This document shows positions 7,940 through 17,567 of a DNA stretch of 54,171 nt, one piece after another. Position 1 is the stretch's first letter. The number at the start of each line of letters is the position of its first letter. The position numbers and the translations under genes were made by a program. The notes below the pieces were generated by a model. The model searched no databases and was not told the DNA's origin. It worked only from the letters and a program-made list of their open reading frames with translations. This DNA is from Mongoliibacter sp. (GTDB taxonomy: Bacteria > Bacteroidota > Bacteroidia > Cytophagales > Cyclobacteriaceae): the NCBI RefSeq assembly GCF_007692705.1, contig NZ_REBN01000240.1, positions 1-54,171 on the forward strand, read 5' to 3'.

Positions 7940-9280
7940 TTAAAAGAAAAATATTCCCGATACAACTGAAAGTGCTGCTATTGCAAAAATCACCAGTAGG
8001 GGTTTCCAAGCAAATACTATCCAATCTTTATAAGAAACTCCAGCTGCTGCAAGGATTGCCATCAGCCCTCCATTACTAGGTGTCACCAGGTCCATTATTC
8101 CTGCACCATATTGATAAGCGAGGACAACCACTTGTCTTGACATTCCGATCAAGTCTGCAATGGGCGTAAGCAAAGGCATGGTAAGTACCGCCTGACCTGA
8201 TGTGCTTGGAACAGGGATATGAAGTAGCGCTTGGGAAACCATCATTCCAAAAGCAGATAAGGCTAAAGGCAATTCTTCCAAAGGTGTAAACAAGCCATAG
8301 ATTATAGTATCTATGATCTGCCCCTCTTCTAATATCAAATAAATACTTCTGGCAAGCCCAACGATTACTCCTGCAAAAATCAACTCACCAAAACCTTCTG
8401 AATAGGCCTTACTTGTTCCATTGATTCCCAACTTTCCAATGATTCCGGCAGTAATGCCCATGACAAAAAAAATAGCTGACATTTCGTTATAATCCCAGTC
8501 CCAATTACTTAAACCGTAAATCATGACACCAAAGGTTATTGCAACCAAACACAGAATAATCGAATGCGCTGAAGAAAGCTTTTCGGGCTTGTTTGCCTGG
8601 TTCCACGACTCAAATTGTTTGAATTTTTCATTCCCATTTCTGATCATATAAAAAACCCAAAAGGACAATGCCAAAATCAGAAAGAACATCCTGTAAAGCC
8701 CACCTGAAAAAACCGGGATCTCAGCCACTTTTTGAGCGAGTATCACAGAAAATGGATTGGTAGGTCCAAATGCCCCACCTATAATGGCCGAACCTAAACA
8801 AAGGCCTACGATACTTTTTTTACTGTAGCCGATTTTTTCACTTAAAATCATCAAGAGTGGAACCATGGCAATGATCTCTTCCTGTAAACCATTCAGAGCA
8901 CCTGCTGTGGCAAAAAGAACTCCCACCATACCTAACAAAAACGCCTTTGCGTTTGAAAATTTGAAAATCAATGATTCTAATCCTGCTTGAAATGCACCTG
9001 TTTTTTCTACCACATAGAATGCTCCACCAATGATCAAAATCAAAACGACCACCTCTACGCCGGCAATTATACCTTCTGGAATACTCAAGGCCATTTTCCC
9101 AAGACCAACAGGATTGTTTTCGATTGTAGTGAAACTGCCTTGTATTACAATTTCTCTTCCTGTATTTTCATCAAGGGTTCTTTGAAACTGTCCCGCTGGG
9201 ATGAGGTAAGTCAGCAGGGTTGCAAGCATTACAAATGCCAGCATAATGACCATTGGATGGGGAAAGGATAATTTTTTCAT
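7940..9280 (-). CDS. yfcC: YfcC family (DcuC/ArcD superfamily) membrane carrier
   Basis: 446 residues, highly hydrophobic, with about 11-12 predicted membrane segments. The N-terminal PHPMVIMLAFVMLATLLTYL segment followed by IPAGQF, and later GAFGPTNPFSV and SGQAVLTMPLLTPIADL, are characteristic of the YfcC/C4-dicarboxylate anaerobic carrier family; these motifs form the pseudo-repeated substrate site. Family members are annotated as C4-dicarboxylate carriers or amino-acid antiporters, and the substrate cannot be told here. It is somewhat shorter than the roughly 500-residue E. coli YfcC. The 134 nt to the patatin gene holds no obvious terminator. Confidence 0.9.
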   Translation of the reverse strand: MKKLSFPHPMVIMLAFVMLATLLTYLIPAGQFQRTLDENTGREIVIQGSFTTIENNPVGLGKMALSIPEGIIAGVEVVVLILIIGGAFYVVEKTGAFQAGLESLIFKFSNAKAFLLGMVGVLFATAGALNGLQEEIIAMVPLLMILSEKIGYSKKSIVGLCLGSAIIGGAFGPTNPFSVILAQKVAEIPVFSGGLYRMFFLILALSFWVFYMIRNGNEKFKQFESWNQANKPEKLSSAHSIILCLVAITFGVMIYGLSNWDWDYNEMSAIFFVMGITAGIIGKLGINGTSKAYSEGFGELIFAGVIVGLARSIYLILEEGQIIDTIIYGLFTPLEELPLALSAFGMMVSQALLHIPVPSTSGQAVLTMPLLTPIADLIGMSRQVVVLAYQYGAGIMDLVTPSNGGLMAILAAAGVSYKDWIVFAWKPLLVIFAIAALSVVSGIFFF

Positions 9281-9391
9281 TTTAAGTTTATAAAACTAAA
9301 TGCAAAATTTCACTTTAATCTGTTATGTTTTCCTTTGATTTTATTTGAATCCTTGCCCAAAAAAGGTTCTGAAGACTATCTTAAATTCAAT

Positions 9392-10153
9392 TTAGGGATG
9401 GTTTTCCTGGATCCTTTGAAACAACTGTGACATGTGCCTTGGTTTTTCTTTGTGGTCGCAGATTTCTTCAGAGTTTAAAGTACCGGCACCTTCACAAGTT
9501 CTACAAGTAGAGAATTCATTCAGGTCACCATCACATCTTGGACATGTGTGTTTGCCTTCTCCATTACACTGATCACATTCATGGTACTCAATGAGATTGA
9601 AAACATTTCTTTTGGTAAGCAGTCCATTACCAAAACATTTGTTACAACCTACTACACCTCTTTGTTTGCAAAGACTACAAGATTGAGCCAACTCTTTTTC
9701 TCCTTCACAAGTAGTACATGCAACCACACGATAGCCCTGTCTATTACAAAATTCACATGCTTTAATGGCTTCTAATGGCTCTTTGAGATTTTCTTCCAGC
9801 ACTTTTGCCTCTTCATACTTTTCAGCATTTCTCCCATTGATCTGAAGATACCTGTTGAGGAAGTTCATACTGTTATCATACTGCTCCAATTCATATAGTG
9901 TAACAGCAAAATAATATGGCATTTCAGGTGAAATAGGAAGGTTGTTTTCAATGATTTGTCTGAAATAAGTATTAGCCTTTTCATAATCACCCTTTTCCAT
10001 TTCTTCAAGGGCATAGCTGAAAAGCCTTGATGCCCCACCCAAATTGGGTTGAGTCTGTGCCAAGACACCATTTAAATTACTCAAAGTGAACATGAGTATC
10101 AGTATCAATGGGAAGCAAACTGGGAGAAATTTAATTTGACGGGTTAATGTCAT
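9392..10153 (-). CDS. Exported TPR protein with DnaJ-type cysteine-rich zinc-finger repeats
   Basis: I place the start at 10153 because it gives a clean signal peptide (hydrophobic 10-30, cleavage after VLAQ). Upstream in-frame codons add a non-hydrophobic stretch, and a TATATTTG box at 10204-10211 sits above them. Residues 43-128 form TPR-like helices. Residues 133-220 carry seven CxxC pairs (Cys 133/136, 146/149, 159/162, 170/173, 193/196, 204/207, 217/220), several as CxxCxGxG, like the DnaJ cysteine-rich domain. There is no J domain. It probably acts in the periplasm or at the outer membrane; whether the cysteines bind zinc there or form disulfides is open. Confidence 0.85.
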   Translation of the reverse strand: MTLTRQIKFLPVCFPLILILMFTLSNLNGVLAQTQPNLGGASRLFSYALEEMEKGDYEKANTYFRQIIENNLPISPEMPYYFAVTLYELEQYDNSMNFLNRYLQINGRNAEKYEEAKVLEENLKEPLEAIKACEFCNRQGYRVVACTTCEGEKELAQSCSLCKQRGVVGCNKCFGNGLLTKRNVFNLIEYHECDQCNGEGKHTCPRCDGDLNEFSTCRTCEGAGTLNSEEICDHKEKPRHMSQLFQRIQENHP

Positions 10154-10203
10154 GTGTATAGGTACTGTTTGGGTATCGTTTTTCGAAAGTAAGCAGAAAG
10201 GCA

Positions 10204-10211
10204 CAAATATA
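10204..10211 (-). promoter_or_regulatory. Candidate -7 element of the TPR/zinc-finger gene
   Basis: TATATTTG on the minus strand, perfect TAnnTTTG, about 50 nt before the chosen ATG at 10153. It argues against the longer reading from 10204. Confidence 0.45.
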
Positions 10212-10296
10212 CCAATTCAAAAGTTTTTCTTAAAATTTGGAGAAATGTAAGAATTTGCAAGAGCTTTCTTTATTTTTAGGAACATAATGTCTTTAT

Positions 10297-11316
10297 ATGA
10301 GAAAACCCCTGATCACATTTGTTAAGGTAATCGGTGTTATTATCGGAGTACTTATCTTGATAACGATCGCTTCCTACAGGTCTGATATATCACCCGAAAA
10401 ATTACTTTCCAAATACACGGATGAAAACTCTTATTTTTTGAAAGTTGGTCAGGAAAATATCCATGTAAGGGTCAAAGGAAGGGGTGAACCTATTTTTCTC
10501 ATACATGGCAGCTTTTCTTCCCTGCACACATGGGAGGCTTGGGAATCCGAACTGAGTATCTTTTTCAATACTATTTCCATGGATTTGCCCGGTCATGGAC
10601 TGACTGGTCCATCGGAAAAGAAAGCTTATGGAATTGAAGATTATGCTTTATTGGTTTTTGAAATAGCAGATCAGCTAGGCCTAGAAGAATTTCATGTAGC
10701 AGGCAATAGTATGGGGGGAGCTGTTGCGTTAAAAATGGCTTCTGACCATCCTGAGAGAATCATGTCTGTAAACCTCATAGACGCTTCAGGAGCACCAAAA
10801 CCAAAGAGAGAAGTTGAAAGTGAAGAAAGAAAGAAAACATATGACTCAGGTGCCACTATTTTCAAAGTAGCCAGAAATCCACTATTCAATAATTTCCTGC
10901 TCAAATTTACTCCAAAGAAGATTTTTGAAAAAACACTTCAAGAGGTCTTTTATGATCCTTTAAAAGTCAATAATGATTTGGTGACCAGGTATTATGAGTT
11001 GATAAGAAGAGAGGGGAACAGGAGGGCTACGCTTGATAGGTTGACCACTTACAAGCCTTATGAAGTTGATTTTGATAAACTTAAAATGCCTGTTTTAATT
11101 ATGTGGGGTGAGGAAGACGAATGGATTCCTGTGGCTAATGCAGTGAAATTTAAAGAAGCAATACCTGATGCCAAAGTAAAAATATTTGAAAAAACCGGGC
11201 ATGTCCCAATGGAAGAAAGACCGACAGAGACTGTCAGAGAATATCTTGCATTTCTGGGCATTCAGTTGGATTTGGATTATTTTTCCAGTCCTAAATTCTT
11301 AAGCCATGCCCATTGA
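10297..11316 (+). CDS. Membrane-anchored alpha/beta hydrolase
   Basis: 339 residues. An N-terminal membrane anchor (about 8-26) is followed by an alpha/beta-hydrolase fold: oxyanion HG at 70-71, nucleophile Ser138 in GNSMGG, acid Asp274 in GEEDEWIP and His302 in TGHVPMEERP. The lid region (about 165-245) is charged. The substrate is unknown; sequence features fit carboxylesterases or C-C hydrolases. Its 3' end overlaps the start of rmuC by 11 nt, so the two are translationally coupled, although a functional link to RmuC is not obvious. Confidence 0.92.
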   Translation: MRKPLITFVKVIGVIIGVLILITIASYRSDISPEKLLSKYTDENSYFLKVGQENIHVRVKGRGEPIFLIHGSFSSLHTWEAWESELSIFFNTISMDLPGHGLTGPSEKKAYGIEDYALLVFEIADQLGLEEFHVAGNSMGGAVALKMASDHPERIMSVNLIDASGAPKPKREVESEERKKTYDSGATIFKVARNPLFNNFLLKFTPKKIFEKTLQEVFYDPLKVNNDLVTRYYELIRREGNRRATLDRLTTYKPYEVDFDKLKMPVLIMWGEEDEWIPVANAVKFKEAIPDAKVKIFEKTGHVPMEERPTETVREYLAFLGIQLDLDYFSSPKFLSHAH

Positions 11317-12559
11317 AGTGATTATTCCTGTATTTCTTTTACTTCAGACAGTTTTGATTTTTTACTTGATTTATGTATTCCAACGCAAGGGATCTCATAT
11401 GAGTGGGCTCGAAAGACAACTCGCAGAAATCAAACAGGAGCTAAGCCAACAAATGCAAGCCAATAGATCTGAGTTGCAACAAGGTTTGGTAAATCAATTC
11501 CAGTTGGTATTTGATAACCTTCGAAGCAATTCCAAAGAGCAGCAGGAAGCATTAAAAGATTTTGGATTGGTGTTTAGAGACAATGTCAATGCTTTCAATT
11601 CTCTCCAGAAAGAGAAATTTCAGGAGCTGGTTCAAAAGCAGGAACAAATGCTTCAATCGACTGAGGAGAGGTTGGAAAAAATGCGTGAGACGGTTGATGA
11701 AAAGCTACAGAAAACTTTAGAGGCAAGACTGGGGCAGTCATTTGAATTGGTTAGCAAACAGCTATTGGCAGTTCAGAAGGGACTTGGTGAAATGCAGACT
11801 TTGGCAACAGGGGTAGGGGACCTTAAGCGGGTCTTGAGTAATGTCAAAAGTAGGGGTGTGCTTGGGGAATACCAATTACAGGGTATTTTGGAGAACATAC
11901 TTTCTCCTGATCAATATGCTTACAATGTTAGTTTGAAAAAAGGTATGCTTGAAAGGGTGGAGTATGCCGTGAAAATGCCTGGAACCTCTGATGATGGACC
12001 TGTTTACTTACCGATTGATGCAAAATTTCCACAGGAGACTTATTACCGGCTATTAGATGCCTATGATGTGGGTGATAAGGCAATGATAGAGGCAGCTAGA
12101 AATGACCTTTACAAGGCCATAAAAAAAGCTGCCCAGGACATTTCGCAAAAATACCTGCATCCTCCATATACAACTGATTTTGCTTTGCTTTTTTTGCCGA
12201 TGGAAAGTCTTTATGCTGAAGTGGTCCGAGATGGGCACTTGGCTCAAATCCTACAAAAAGACTTCAAAATAGTAATTACGGGTCCAACAACCTTGGCAGC
12301 CATGCTAAATAGTCTACAAATGGGTTTTAGGACTTTGGCCATTCAACAGAGGAGCTCAGAAGTTTGGAAAGTACTGGGTGCAGTAAAGACAGAGTTTTCG
12401 AAATTTGGAGACTTGATCAGTAAAGCCCAGAAAAAAATCAATGAGGCTTCCACTGACCTTGACAATTTAGTGGGAACAAGAACCAGAGTTATTCAAAGAA
12501 AATTGAAGGAAGTAGAAGAACTACCGGAGGAAGATGGGAACAAATTATTAGATCCCTAA
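11306..12559 (+). CDS. rmuC: DNA recombination protein RmuC
   Basis: 417 residues. An N-terminal membrane helix (about 4-24) is followed by a long Gln/Glu-rich coiled coil (about 30-150) and the RmuC domain, recognised by GVLGEYQLQGILENIL, YLPIDAKFPQE and the FLPMESLYAEV segment. RmuC proteins have a PD-(D/E)XK-like fold and limit inverted-repeat recombination; the E. coli protein is the reference. The start overlaps the upstream hydrolase gene by 11 nt. A hairpin follows at 12571-12593, but its U-tract serves the opposite strand. Confidence 0.95.
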   Translation: MPIEVIIPVFLLLQTVLIFYLIYVFQRKGSHMSGLERQLAEIKQELSQQMQANRSELQQGLVNQFQLVFDNLRSNSKEQQEALKDFGLVFRDNVNAFNSLQKEKFQELVQKQEQMLQSTEERLEKMRETVDEKLQKTLEARLGQSFELVSKQLLAVQKGLGEMQTLATGVGDLKRVLSNVKSRGVLGEYQLQGILENILSPDQYAYNVSLKKGMLERVEYAVKMPGTSDDGPVYLPIDAKFPQETYYRLLDAYDVGDKAMIEAARNDLYKAIKKAAQDISQKYLHPPYTTDFALLFLPMESLYAEVVRDGHLAQILQKDFKIVITGPTTLAAMLNSLQMGFRTLAIQQRSSEVWKVLGAVKTEFSKFGDLISKAQKKINEASTDLDNLVGTRTRVIQRKLKEVEELPEEDGNKLLDP

Positions 12560-12570
12560 AAATAAAAAAA

Positions 12571-12593
12571 TGGGGGAATTTAGAATTCCCCCA
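12571..12593 (-). terminator. Intrinsic terminator of the COG0523 GTPase gene
   Basis: A 10-bp perfect stem (TGGGGGAATT with its complement) closes a 3-nt loop at 12581-12583. On the minus strand it is followed by seven T residues. On the plus strand no T-run follows, so termination of rmuC here would be weak. Confidence 0.85.
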
Positions 12594-12613
12594 CACTAAC
12601 ATTACCCAAAAAA

Positions 12614-13819
12614 TCAAATTTGTGCTGGAAAAGGATCATAGAATTCTTCTTTTTGTTCAAACTGTATGATTTCATTTTCATTTAAAAGACATGATTCAAG
12701 TGTTTCAAGTATTTCTTCCTTGTCTAAATCCTGTCCAATAAATACCAGCTCATTCATCCGGTCTCCCCATTTTTTACTCCATTTGGATTCAATATACTCT
12801 TGGTTATAAACGTATGATTCAAATCTAATCCTCTGGGAATACGGCATGCTACACCACCATACACCCGCTTTTTCCATTCTGAATGAACCACCTGCCTGTG
12901 AAAAATTCAATGCTTCGTCTGGCCTTGAGGCCAACCAAAATAAACCTTTGGCCCTGATCACTCCTGCAGGATAGTCGTTACTGAGAAAGTCAAACATTCT
13001 TTGTGGATGGAATGGCTTTTGATTTCTGAAAACAAAGGAACCGATTCCATATTCTTCTGTTTCTGGTGTGTGCCCATCAGATTGTAACTCTTTTTGCCAA
13101 CCCGCAGAAGATTGTGCTTCCTCAAAGTCAAAGAGTCCTGTGTTGAGGATTTGAGCAGGCGCTACCTTGCCAAATTGTGACATTAATATTTTGGCATCTG
13201 GATTTAATTTTTTGATAGAAGCCTTAAGCAAACCAACAGTGTCAGGATCTACAAGATCTGTCTTGTTCAGGATGATGACATTGGCAAATTCAATCTGATC
13301 TGTTAGCAAATTGACTATGGTTCGGTAATCATTTTCCATGTCCGTCAGCTTTCTGTCCATCAAGAGTTCATCTGTATTAAAATCCTTGAAAAAATTGAAA
13401 CAGTCCACCACAGTTACCATCGTGTCAACGTAACTGAACTTTGAAAGGTCAATCCCATTTTCCTCATCAACAAAGCTAAAGGTCTGGGCAACAGGAACAG
13501 GTTCACTAATTCCGGTACTTTCGATCAATAAATAATCAAATCGGCCTTCTTTGGCTAATTTCTCTACTTCTACCATCAAATCCTCTCTAAGGGTGCAGCA
13601 AATACAGCCATTACTCATTTCAACCAACTTTTCTTCAGTTCTTGAAAGGGTATTTTCATTTTCCACCAATTTGGCATCCACATTTACCTCACTCATGTCA
13701 TTGACAATAACGGCTACTTTCAAGCCCTCTTTGTTGTGTAGTATATGATTGAGTAATGTTGTTTTTCCAGCACCTAAAAAACCACTTAGAACTGTGACTG
13801 GTAGTTTATTTAAATTCAT
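12614..13819 (-). CDS. CobW/COG0523 family GTPase, candidate zinc metallochaperone
   Basis: 401 residues. G domain: Walker [10 protein letters not shown] at 13-21, the metal-binding hallmark CICC with Cys72, 74 and 75, and NKTD at 185-188. The CobW C-terminal domain begins near residue 255. COG0523 proteins insert or allocate metals, and the ZigA/YeiR/ZNG1 types are induced by zinc starvation. The promoter carries the palindrome TGCAACAATATTGCA overlapping a TATATTTG box. The same palindrome precedes the ZnuD-like receptor genes in this window, which favours the zinc-responsive class. Length and C-terminal Trp-rich segments fit the YeiR/ZigA subgroup. Confidence 0.93.
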   Translation of the reverse strand: MNLNKLPVTVLSGFLGAGKTTLLNHILHNKEGLKVAVIVNDMSEVNVDAKLVENENTLSRTEEKLVEMSNGCICCTLREDLMVEVEKLAKEGRFDYLLIESTGISEPVPVAQTFSFVDEENGIDLSKFSYVDTMVTVVDCFNFFKDFNTDELLMDRKLTDMENDYRTIVNLLTDQIEFANVIILNKTDLVDPDTVGLLKASIKKLNPDAKILMSQFGKVAPAQILNTGLFDFEEAQSSAGWQKELQSDGHTPETEEYGIGSFVFRNQKPFHPQRMFDFLSNDYPAGVIRAKGLFWLASRPDEALNFSQAGGSFRMEKAGVWWCSMPYSQRIRFESYVYNQEYIESKWSKKWGDRMNELVFIGQDLDKEEILETLESCLLNENEIIQFEQKEEFYDPFPAQI

Positions 13820-13849
13820 ACTTGTTTAGTCTTAATACCTTTTTATTTA

Positions 13850-13870
13850 TGCAACAATATTGCAAATATA
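13850..13870 (-). promoter_or_regulatory. Candidate Zur-type operator plus -7 box of the COG0523 gene
   Basis: The 15-bp inverted repeat TGCAA-N5-TTGCA occupies 13850-13864. The minus-strand -7 box TATATTTG occupies 13863-13870, so the operator covers the predicted transcript start about 40 nt before the ATG. A repressor bound here would block RNA polymerase. The 25822 site matches it at 14 of 15 positions on the opposite strand, and the 28261 site also at 14 of 15. Confidence 0.7.
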
Positions 13871-13991
13871 AACTAGATTAATGAAGGCTCCAGCAAAGGA
13901 TGTAAATTATTTTTAAACCATATTTGTTAGTCATTAAAACAAGTGTTTTTTGAGGAGCATGTTTGCAGGAAAACTAAAAATGTTAATGAAT

Positions 13992-14666
13992 ATGAAGTGT
14001 AAAAAGGTGTTTTTATTGTATTTTTTTCTTTTTATGGTTTCTGTTTTTTATGCCAATGGACAGAAAATATATGACGTATACCCAGAAGTAAGGGAGAATT
14101 CAATTGTGATCAACAATACAGCCTTGGATATGATTGAAGATGAAAAACATGCATCAGCTGCCAAAATACTTGAGTCTGTTTTAGAGGATGATCCCTCTTT
14201 TCATCCAGCTTATCTGAATTATTACAGAGCAGGAAGACACGTTCAAGAAAAAATTGAAAAGGTGGTCGAGGTTTTAAAAGTAGGGCTTGAAATTTTTGAA
14301 GAAGATGATGAGATGGCTTATTATCTCGGAAATTTATTACAGAAGGAAGAACGGTTCGAAGAAGCAATAGAAGCCTACACAGATGCCATCAATTATAGTA
14401 AGGTAAACGGTGAAGATTTTCCACTGGTGTGGGCTTACCATTTCAATAGAGGCAATTGCTATTTGAAAACGGAGCAGTACAAGAAAGCCATACCTGATTA
14501 TGATTATGCCTTGACGCTAAGTCCTGACAATTATGATATCCTTACCAATAGAGGTTATGCTTATTATAAAACTGAAAAAGGTGAAGCTGCTTGTAAGGAT
14601 TGGAATACAGCTTTAGATTTAGGAAGTAAAGTTACTGACAAATACCTAGAGACATATTGTAAGTAA
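13992..14666 (+). CDS. Secreted TPR-repeat protein
   Basis: About 224 residues from the ATG at 13992, which begins a good signal peptide (MKCKKVFLLYFFLFMV, cleaved after YANGQ). Earlier ATGs at 13959, 13980 and 13986 are in frame, so the exact start is uncertain. The mature part holds four or so TPR units, seen from paired Ala/Tyr/Gly positions in segments such as YYLGNLLQKEERFEEAIEAY and YHFNRGNCYLKTEQYKKAIP. TPRs are protein-protein scaffolds. It lies upstream of trkA by about 106 nt on the same strand, with no clear functional link. Confidence 0.85.
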   Translation: MKCKKVFLLYFFLFMVSVFYANGQKIYDVYPEVRENSIVINNTALDMIEDEKHASAAKILESVLEDDPSFHPAYLNYYRAGRHVQEKIEKVVEVLKVGLEIFEEDDEMAYYLGNLLQKEERFEEAIEAYTDAINYSKVNGEDFPLVWAYHFNRGNCYLKTEQYKKAIPDYDYALTLSPDNYDILTNRGYAYYKTEKGEAACKDWNTALDLGSKVTDKYLETYCK

Positions 14667-14772
14667 ATTATAATGTGATTTTTTGGGTAAATATTGAAAA
14701 GCATTTACCTTTCGACCAATTGATGTATAGGTTTATTATAAGGACTGTACATATACAAACAAATTATCTTTT

Positions 14773-16116
14773 ATGAATATAGTCATAGCCGGTGCAGGCG
14801 ATATGGGCTACCACTTATCAGAGCGTCTCAGTTTTGAAAACAAGGATATTACCTTAGTCGATTTGGATAAAGATGCCTTAGATTATGCCTCTGCTCATTT
14901 GGACGTTTTGACTGTGTTAGGAGATGCTACATCTATTGAAATCCTTAAAAATGCCAATGTGGCAAATGCCAATATGTTTATGGCAGTGACCACATCAGAA
15001 AAAACCAATATACTTGCTGCTATTCTGGCTAAGCAATTGGGAGCAAAGCGAGTAATAGCCAGGGTCAGGAACCACGATTACCTAAATCCAGAGCATGATC
15101 AATATTTTAAGAACATTGGAATAGATAATATTATCTCCCCAACTATGCTTTGCAGCGGGGAAATTTCCAGAATGATTAAAAATTCTGTTTTTTCGGATGT
15201 TTTTGAATTTGAAGGAGGGAAACTGAACGTAGTGGGAATCACTCTGGACCAATACAGCAACTTGGTCAATAAGAAAATTGCTGATATGCGTGATAACCCT
15301 ATTTTTGAAGATGTAAAAATCATAGCTATCGTAAGAGATCAGATTACCATCATTCCTAGAGGAAATACCATCATCAGAAATAATGACCATGTATTTTTCA
15401 TATCCAATAAAAAGGCTGTGAGTTCGATTGTGGATCTTTTGGGGCAAAAAAAGGTATCCATCAAGAATGTCATGATCATAGGAGGTGATGACATGGCTTA
15501 CACTACTGCATTGACTTTGGAACATGATTATAGGGTAACCTTAGTCCATAAAGATAAGGAAAGGTGTAAGTGGCTTTCAGAAAGGTTAGCTAAAACTCTC
15601 GTGATCAATGGAGATTATAAAAATATTGAGCTTTTGATAGAGGAGGGGCTCGAAGAAATGGAAGCTTTTATTTCGCTTACTGAATCTTCCGAAACCAATA
15701 TCATCACTTCATTGAGTGCAAAAAATCATGGTGTTTACAAAACCATTGCCCATGTAGATACGAGGGAATACATACATATTTCACATAGCATCGGAGTAGA
15801 TTCATTGATCAATAAAAAGTTGGTTGCTGCAAATCAAATTACCCGGTTTTTCAGAAAGGGAAAAGTGGAAGCCATTTCGGGAATTTATGGGGTTGATGCA
15901 GAAATTATCCAATATGTAGTCAATAAAAATAACAGGGTGATTAAGAATCCTTTAAAAAATCTTCATTTCCCCGATACTGCGATAGTGGCAGGTGTTATTA
16001 GGGGAGAAGACCAAGTCTTTATTCCTGACGGAGAATTTACCTTACAGTTGGAAGACAAAGCCATTGTTTTGGCTTTGCCGTCAGCTAAAATAGCATTAGA
16101 TAAACTTTTCCATTAA
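14773..16116 (+). CDS. trkA: Trk potassium uptake protein TrkA
   Basis: 447 residues, normal for TrkA (about 458 in E. coli). It has two tandem RCK modules. The first Rossmann domain keeps the nucleotide-binding GAGDMGYHL loop at 7-15 with the acidic residue in LVDLDKDAL. The second starts near residue 236, with the altered loop GGDDMA in place of GxGxxG, as is common in the second half. The protein is the cytoplasmic gating ring of the Trk channel, binding NAD(H) or ATP. trkH follows after 2 nt, so they are cotranscribed. Confidence 0.97.
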   Translation: MNIVIAGAGDMGYHLSERLSFENKDITLVDLDKDALDYASAHLDVLTVLGDATSIEILKNANVANANMFMAVTTSEKTNILAAILAKQLGAKRVIARVRNHDYLNPEHDQYFKNIGIDNIISPTMLCSGEISRMIKNSVFSDVFEFEGGKLNVVGITLDQYSNLVNKKIADMRDNPIFEDVKIIAIVRDQITIIPRGNTIIRNNDHVFFISNKKAVSSIVDLLGQKKVSIKNVMIIGGDDMAYTTALTLEHDYRVTLVHKDKERCKWLSERLAKTLVINGDYKNIELLIEEGLEEMEAFISLTESSETNIITSLSAKNHGVYKTIAHVDTREYIHISHSIGVDSLINKKLVAANQITRFFRKGKVEAISGIYGVDAEIIQYVVNKNNRVIKNPLKNLHFPDTAIVAGVIRGEDQVFIPDGEFTLQLEDKAIVLALPSAKIALDKLFH

Positions 16117-16118
16117 AT

Positions 16119-17567
16119 ATGATTCATTTTAAGGCAATAGGGAAAATCATGGGAGCCTTATTGATGCTCTTGTCTTTGCTAATGCTACCTGGGGTATTTT
16201 TTGCATACTATTTTGAAAGTGGAGACCAACTACCTATAATTTACTCAGCATTAGCGTCATTGATCGCTGGAGCTATTTTGTTTTTTTCCTTTTCCAATCA
16301 GGATCAGAATATCAGAAAAAGGGAAGGGTACATGATTGTTTCCTTAAGTTGGTTATTCATGAGCATTTTTGGTATGCTGCCATACCTGCTGAGTGGGGTT
16401 GTTGATAGCCTCCCTGATGCTATTTTTGAGACAGTATCAGGATTGACTACCACAGGGGCTACAATCCTTACAGACATTGAGGCCACTCCCAAAGGTATAC
16501 TCTTCTGGAGATCTATGACACAATGGATTGGTGGACTAGGTATCATCGTACTTACTGTTGCTATATTTCCCCTTTTGGGTATAGGCGGTATTGAGCTTTT
16601 CGTAGCTGAATCACCTGGCCCTACTTCTGATAAGCTACATCCCCGAATAAGGGAAACAGCTAAAAGACTTTGGTTTGTTTATATAGGACTTACAGTTGCT
16701 GTAGGCATACTATATTATTTCGAGGGGATGAATTTTTATGATGCTGTCAACCATGCCCTTACCACAATGGCAACAGGTGGATTTTCGACTAAAAATGACA
16801 GTATGGCTTATTTCTCGCCTCTTATTCAGTATACGGCTATTGTTTTTATGTTTTTGGCGGGTACTAATTTTACTGTCATTTATTTTGGGCTGACTGGTAG
16901 ACTGAAAAAAGTTTTGAAATCGGACGAGTTTAAAGCCTATTCTATTGCAATACTTACCTTTACAGTATTGTTGTTTGGGCCTGTTTTATATTATTCTCAA
17001 GAGAATATTGAGAGTGCTTTTAGAGATACCTTGTTTCAAATCGTTTCTTTGATTACTACTACTGGTTATGTAACAACAGATTATACAGCCTATCATTCAG
17101 GTTTGACTCTTGTTTTTTTTATGTTTTTATTTCTTGGAGCCTCTGCAGGTTCTACTTCAGGAGGAATCAAATTTATAAGACACCTTACTTTCTTCAAAAA
17201 TTCATGGTTGGAATTCAAAAGAATAGTACACCCGAGAGCGGTTGTTCCTTTAAAAATCAATGGAGAAAGAGTGACAGGAAAGATTATTACCCATATCATG
17301 AATTTCCTACTAATTTACCTGATGATATTTGTAGTAGGATCCATTGTTATTTCTTTGATGGGGTATGACATTTTAACCTCTTTTGGAGCCGTGGCTACCA
17401 GCCTTGGAAACGTAGGCCCTGCAATAGGCAGGGTAGGACCTGAGGATAATTTTGCATTCTTTGATCCTTTTTCGAAGATATTTCTTTCCTTTTTGATGTT
17501 GCTGGGAAGACTGGAGCTATTTACAATTCTAGTGCTCTTTACACCCTATTTCTGGAGGGCTAATTAA
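16119..17567 (+). CDS. trkH: Trk potassium uptake protein TrkH
   Basis: 482 residues, about 10 membrane segments. It is the pore subunit: four M1-P-M2-like repeats with filter segments such as SGLTTTGATI, TMATGGFST, TTTGYVTTDY and SLGNVGPA. The loop SAGSTSGGIKF is the TrkH/KtrB signature. It moves K+ across the inner membrane, gated by the TrkA ring encoded 2 nt upstream. The last 4 nt overlap the convergent histidine kinase gene, the two stop codons sharing a TTAA. Confidence 0.97.
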   Translation: MIHFKAIGKIMGALLMLLSLLMLPGVFFAYYFESGDQLPIIYSALASLIAGAILFFSFSNQDQNIRKREGYMIVSLSWLFMSIFGMLPYLLSGVVDSLPDAIFETVSGLTTTGATILTDIEATPKGILFWRSMTQWIGGLGIIVLTVAIFPLLGIGGIELFVAESPGPTSDKLHPRIRETAKRLWFVYIGLTVAVGILYYFEGMNFYDAVNHALTTMATGGFSTKNDSMAYFSPLIQYTAIVFMFLAGTNFTVIYFGLTGRLKKVLKSDEFKAYSIAILTFTVLLFGPVLYYSQENIESAFRDTLFQIVSLITTTGYVTTDYTAYHSGLTLVFFMFLFLGASAGSTSGGIKFIRHLTFFKNSWLEFKRIVHPRAVVPLKINGERVTGKIITHIMNFLLIYLMIFVVGSIVISLMGYDILTSFGAVATSLGNVGPAIGRVGPEDNFAFFDPFSKIFLSFLMLLGRLELFTILVLFTPYFWRAN

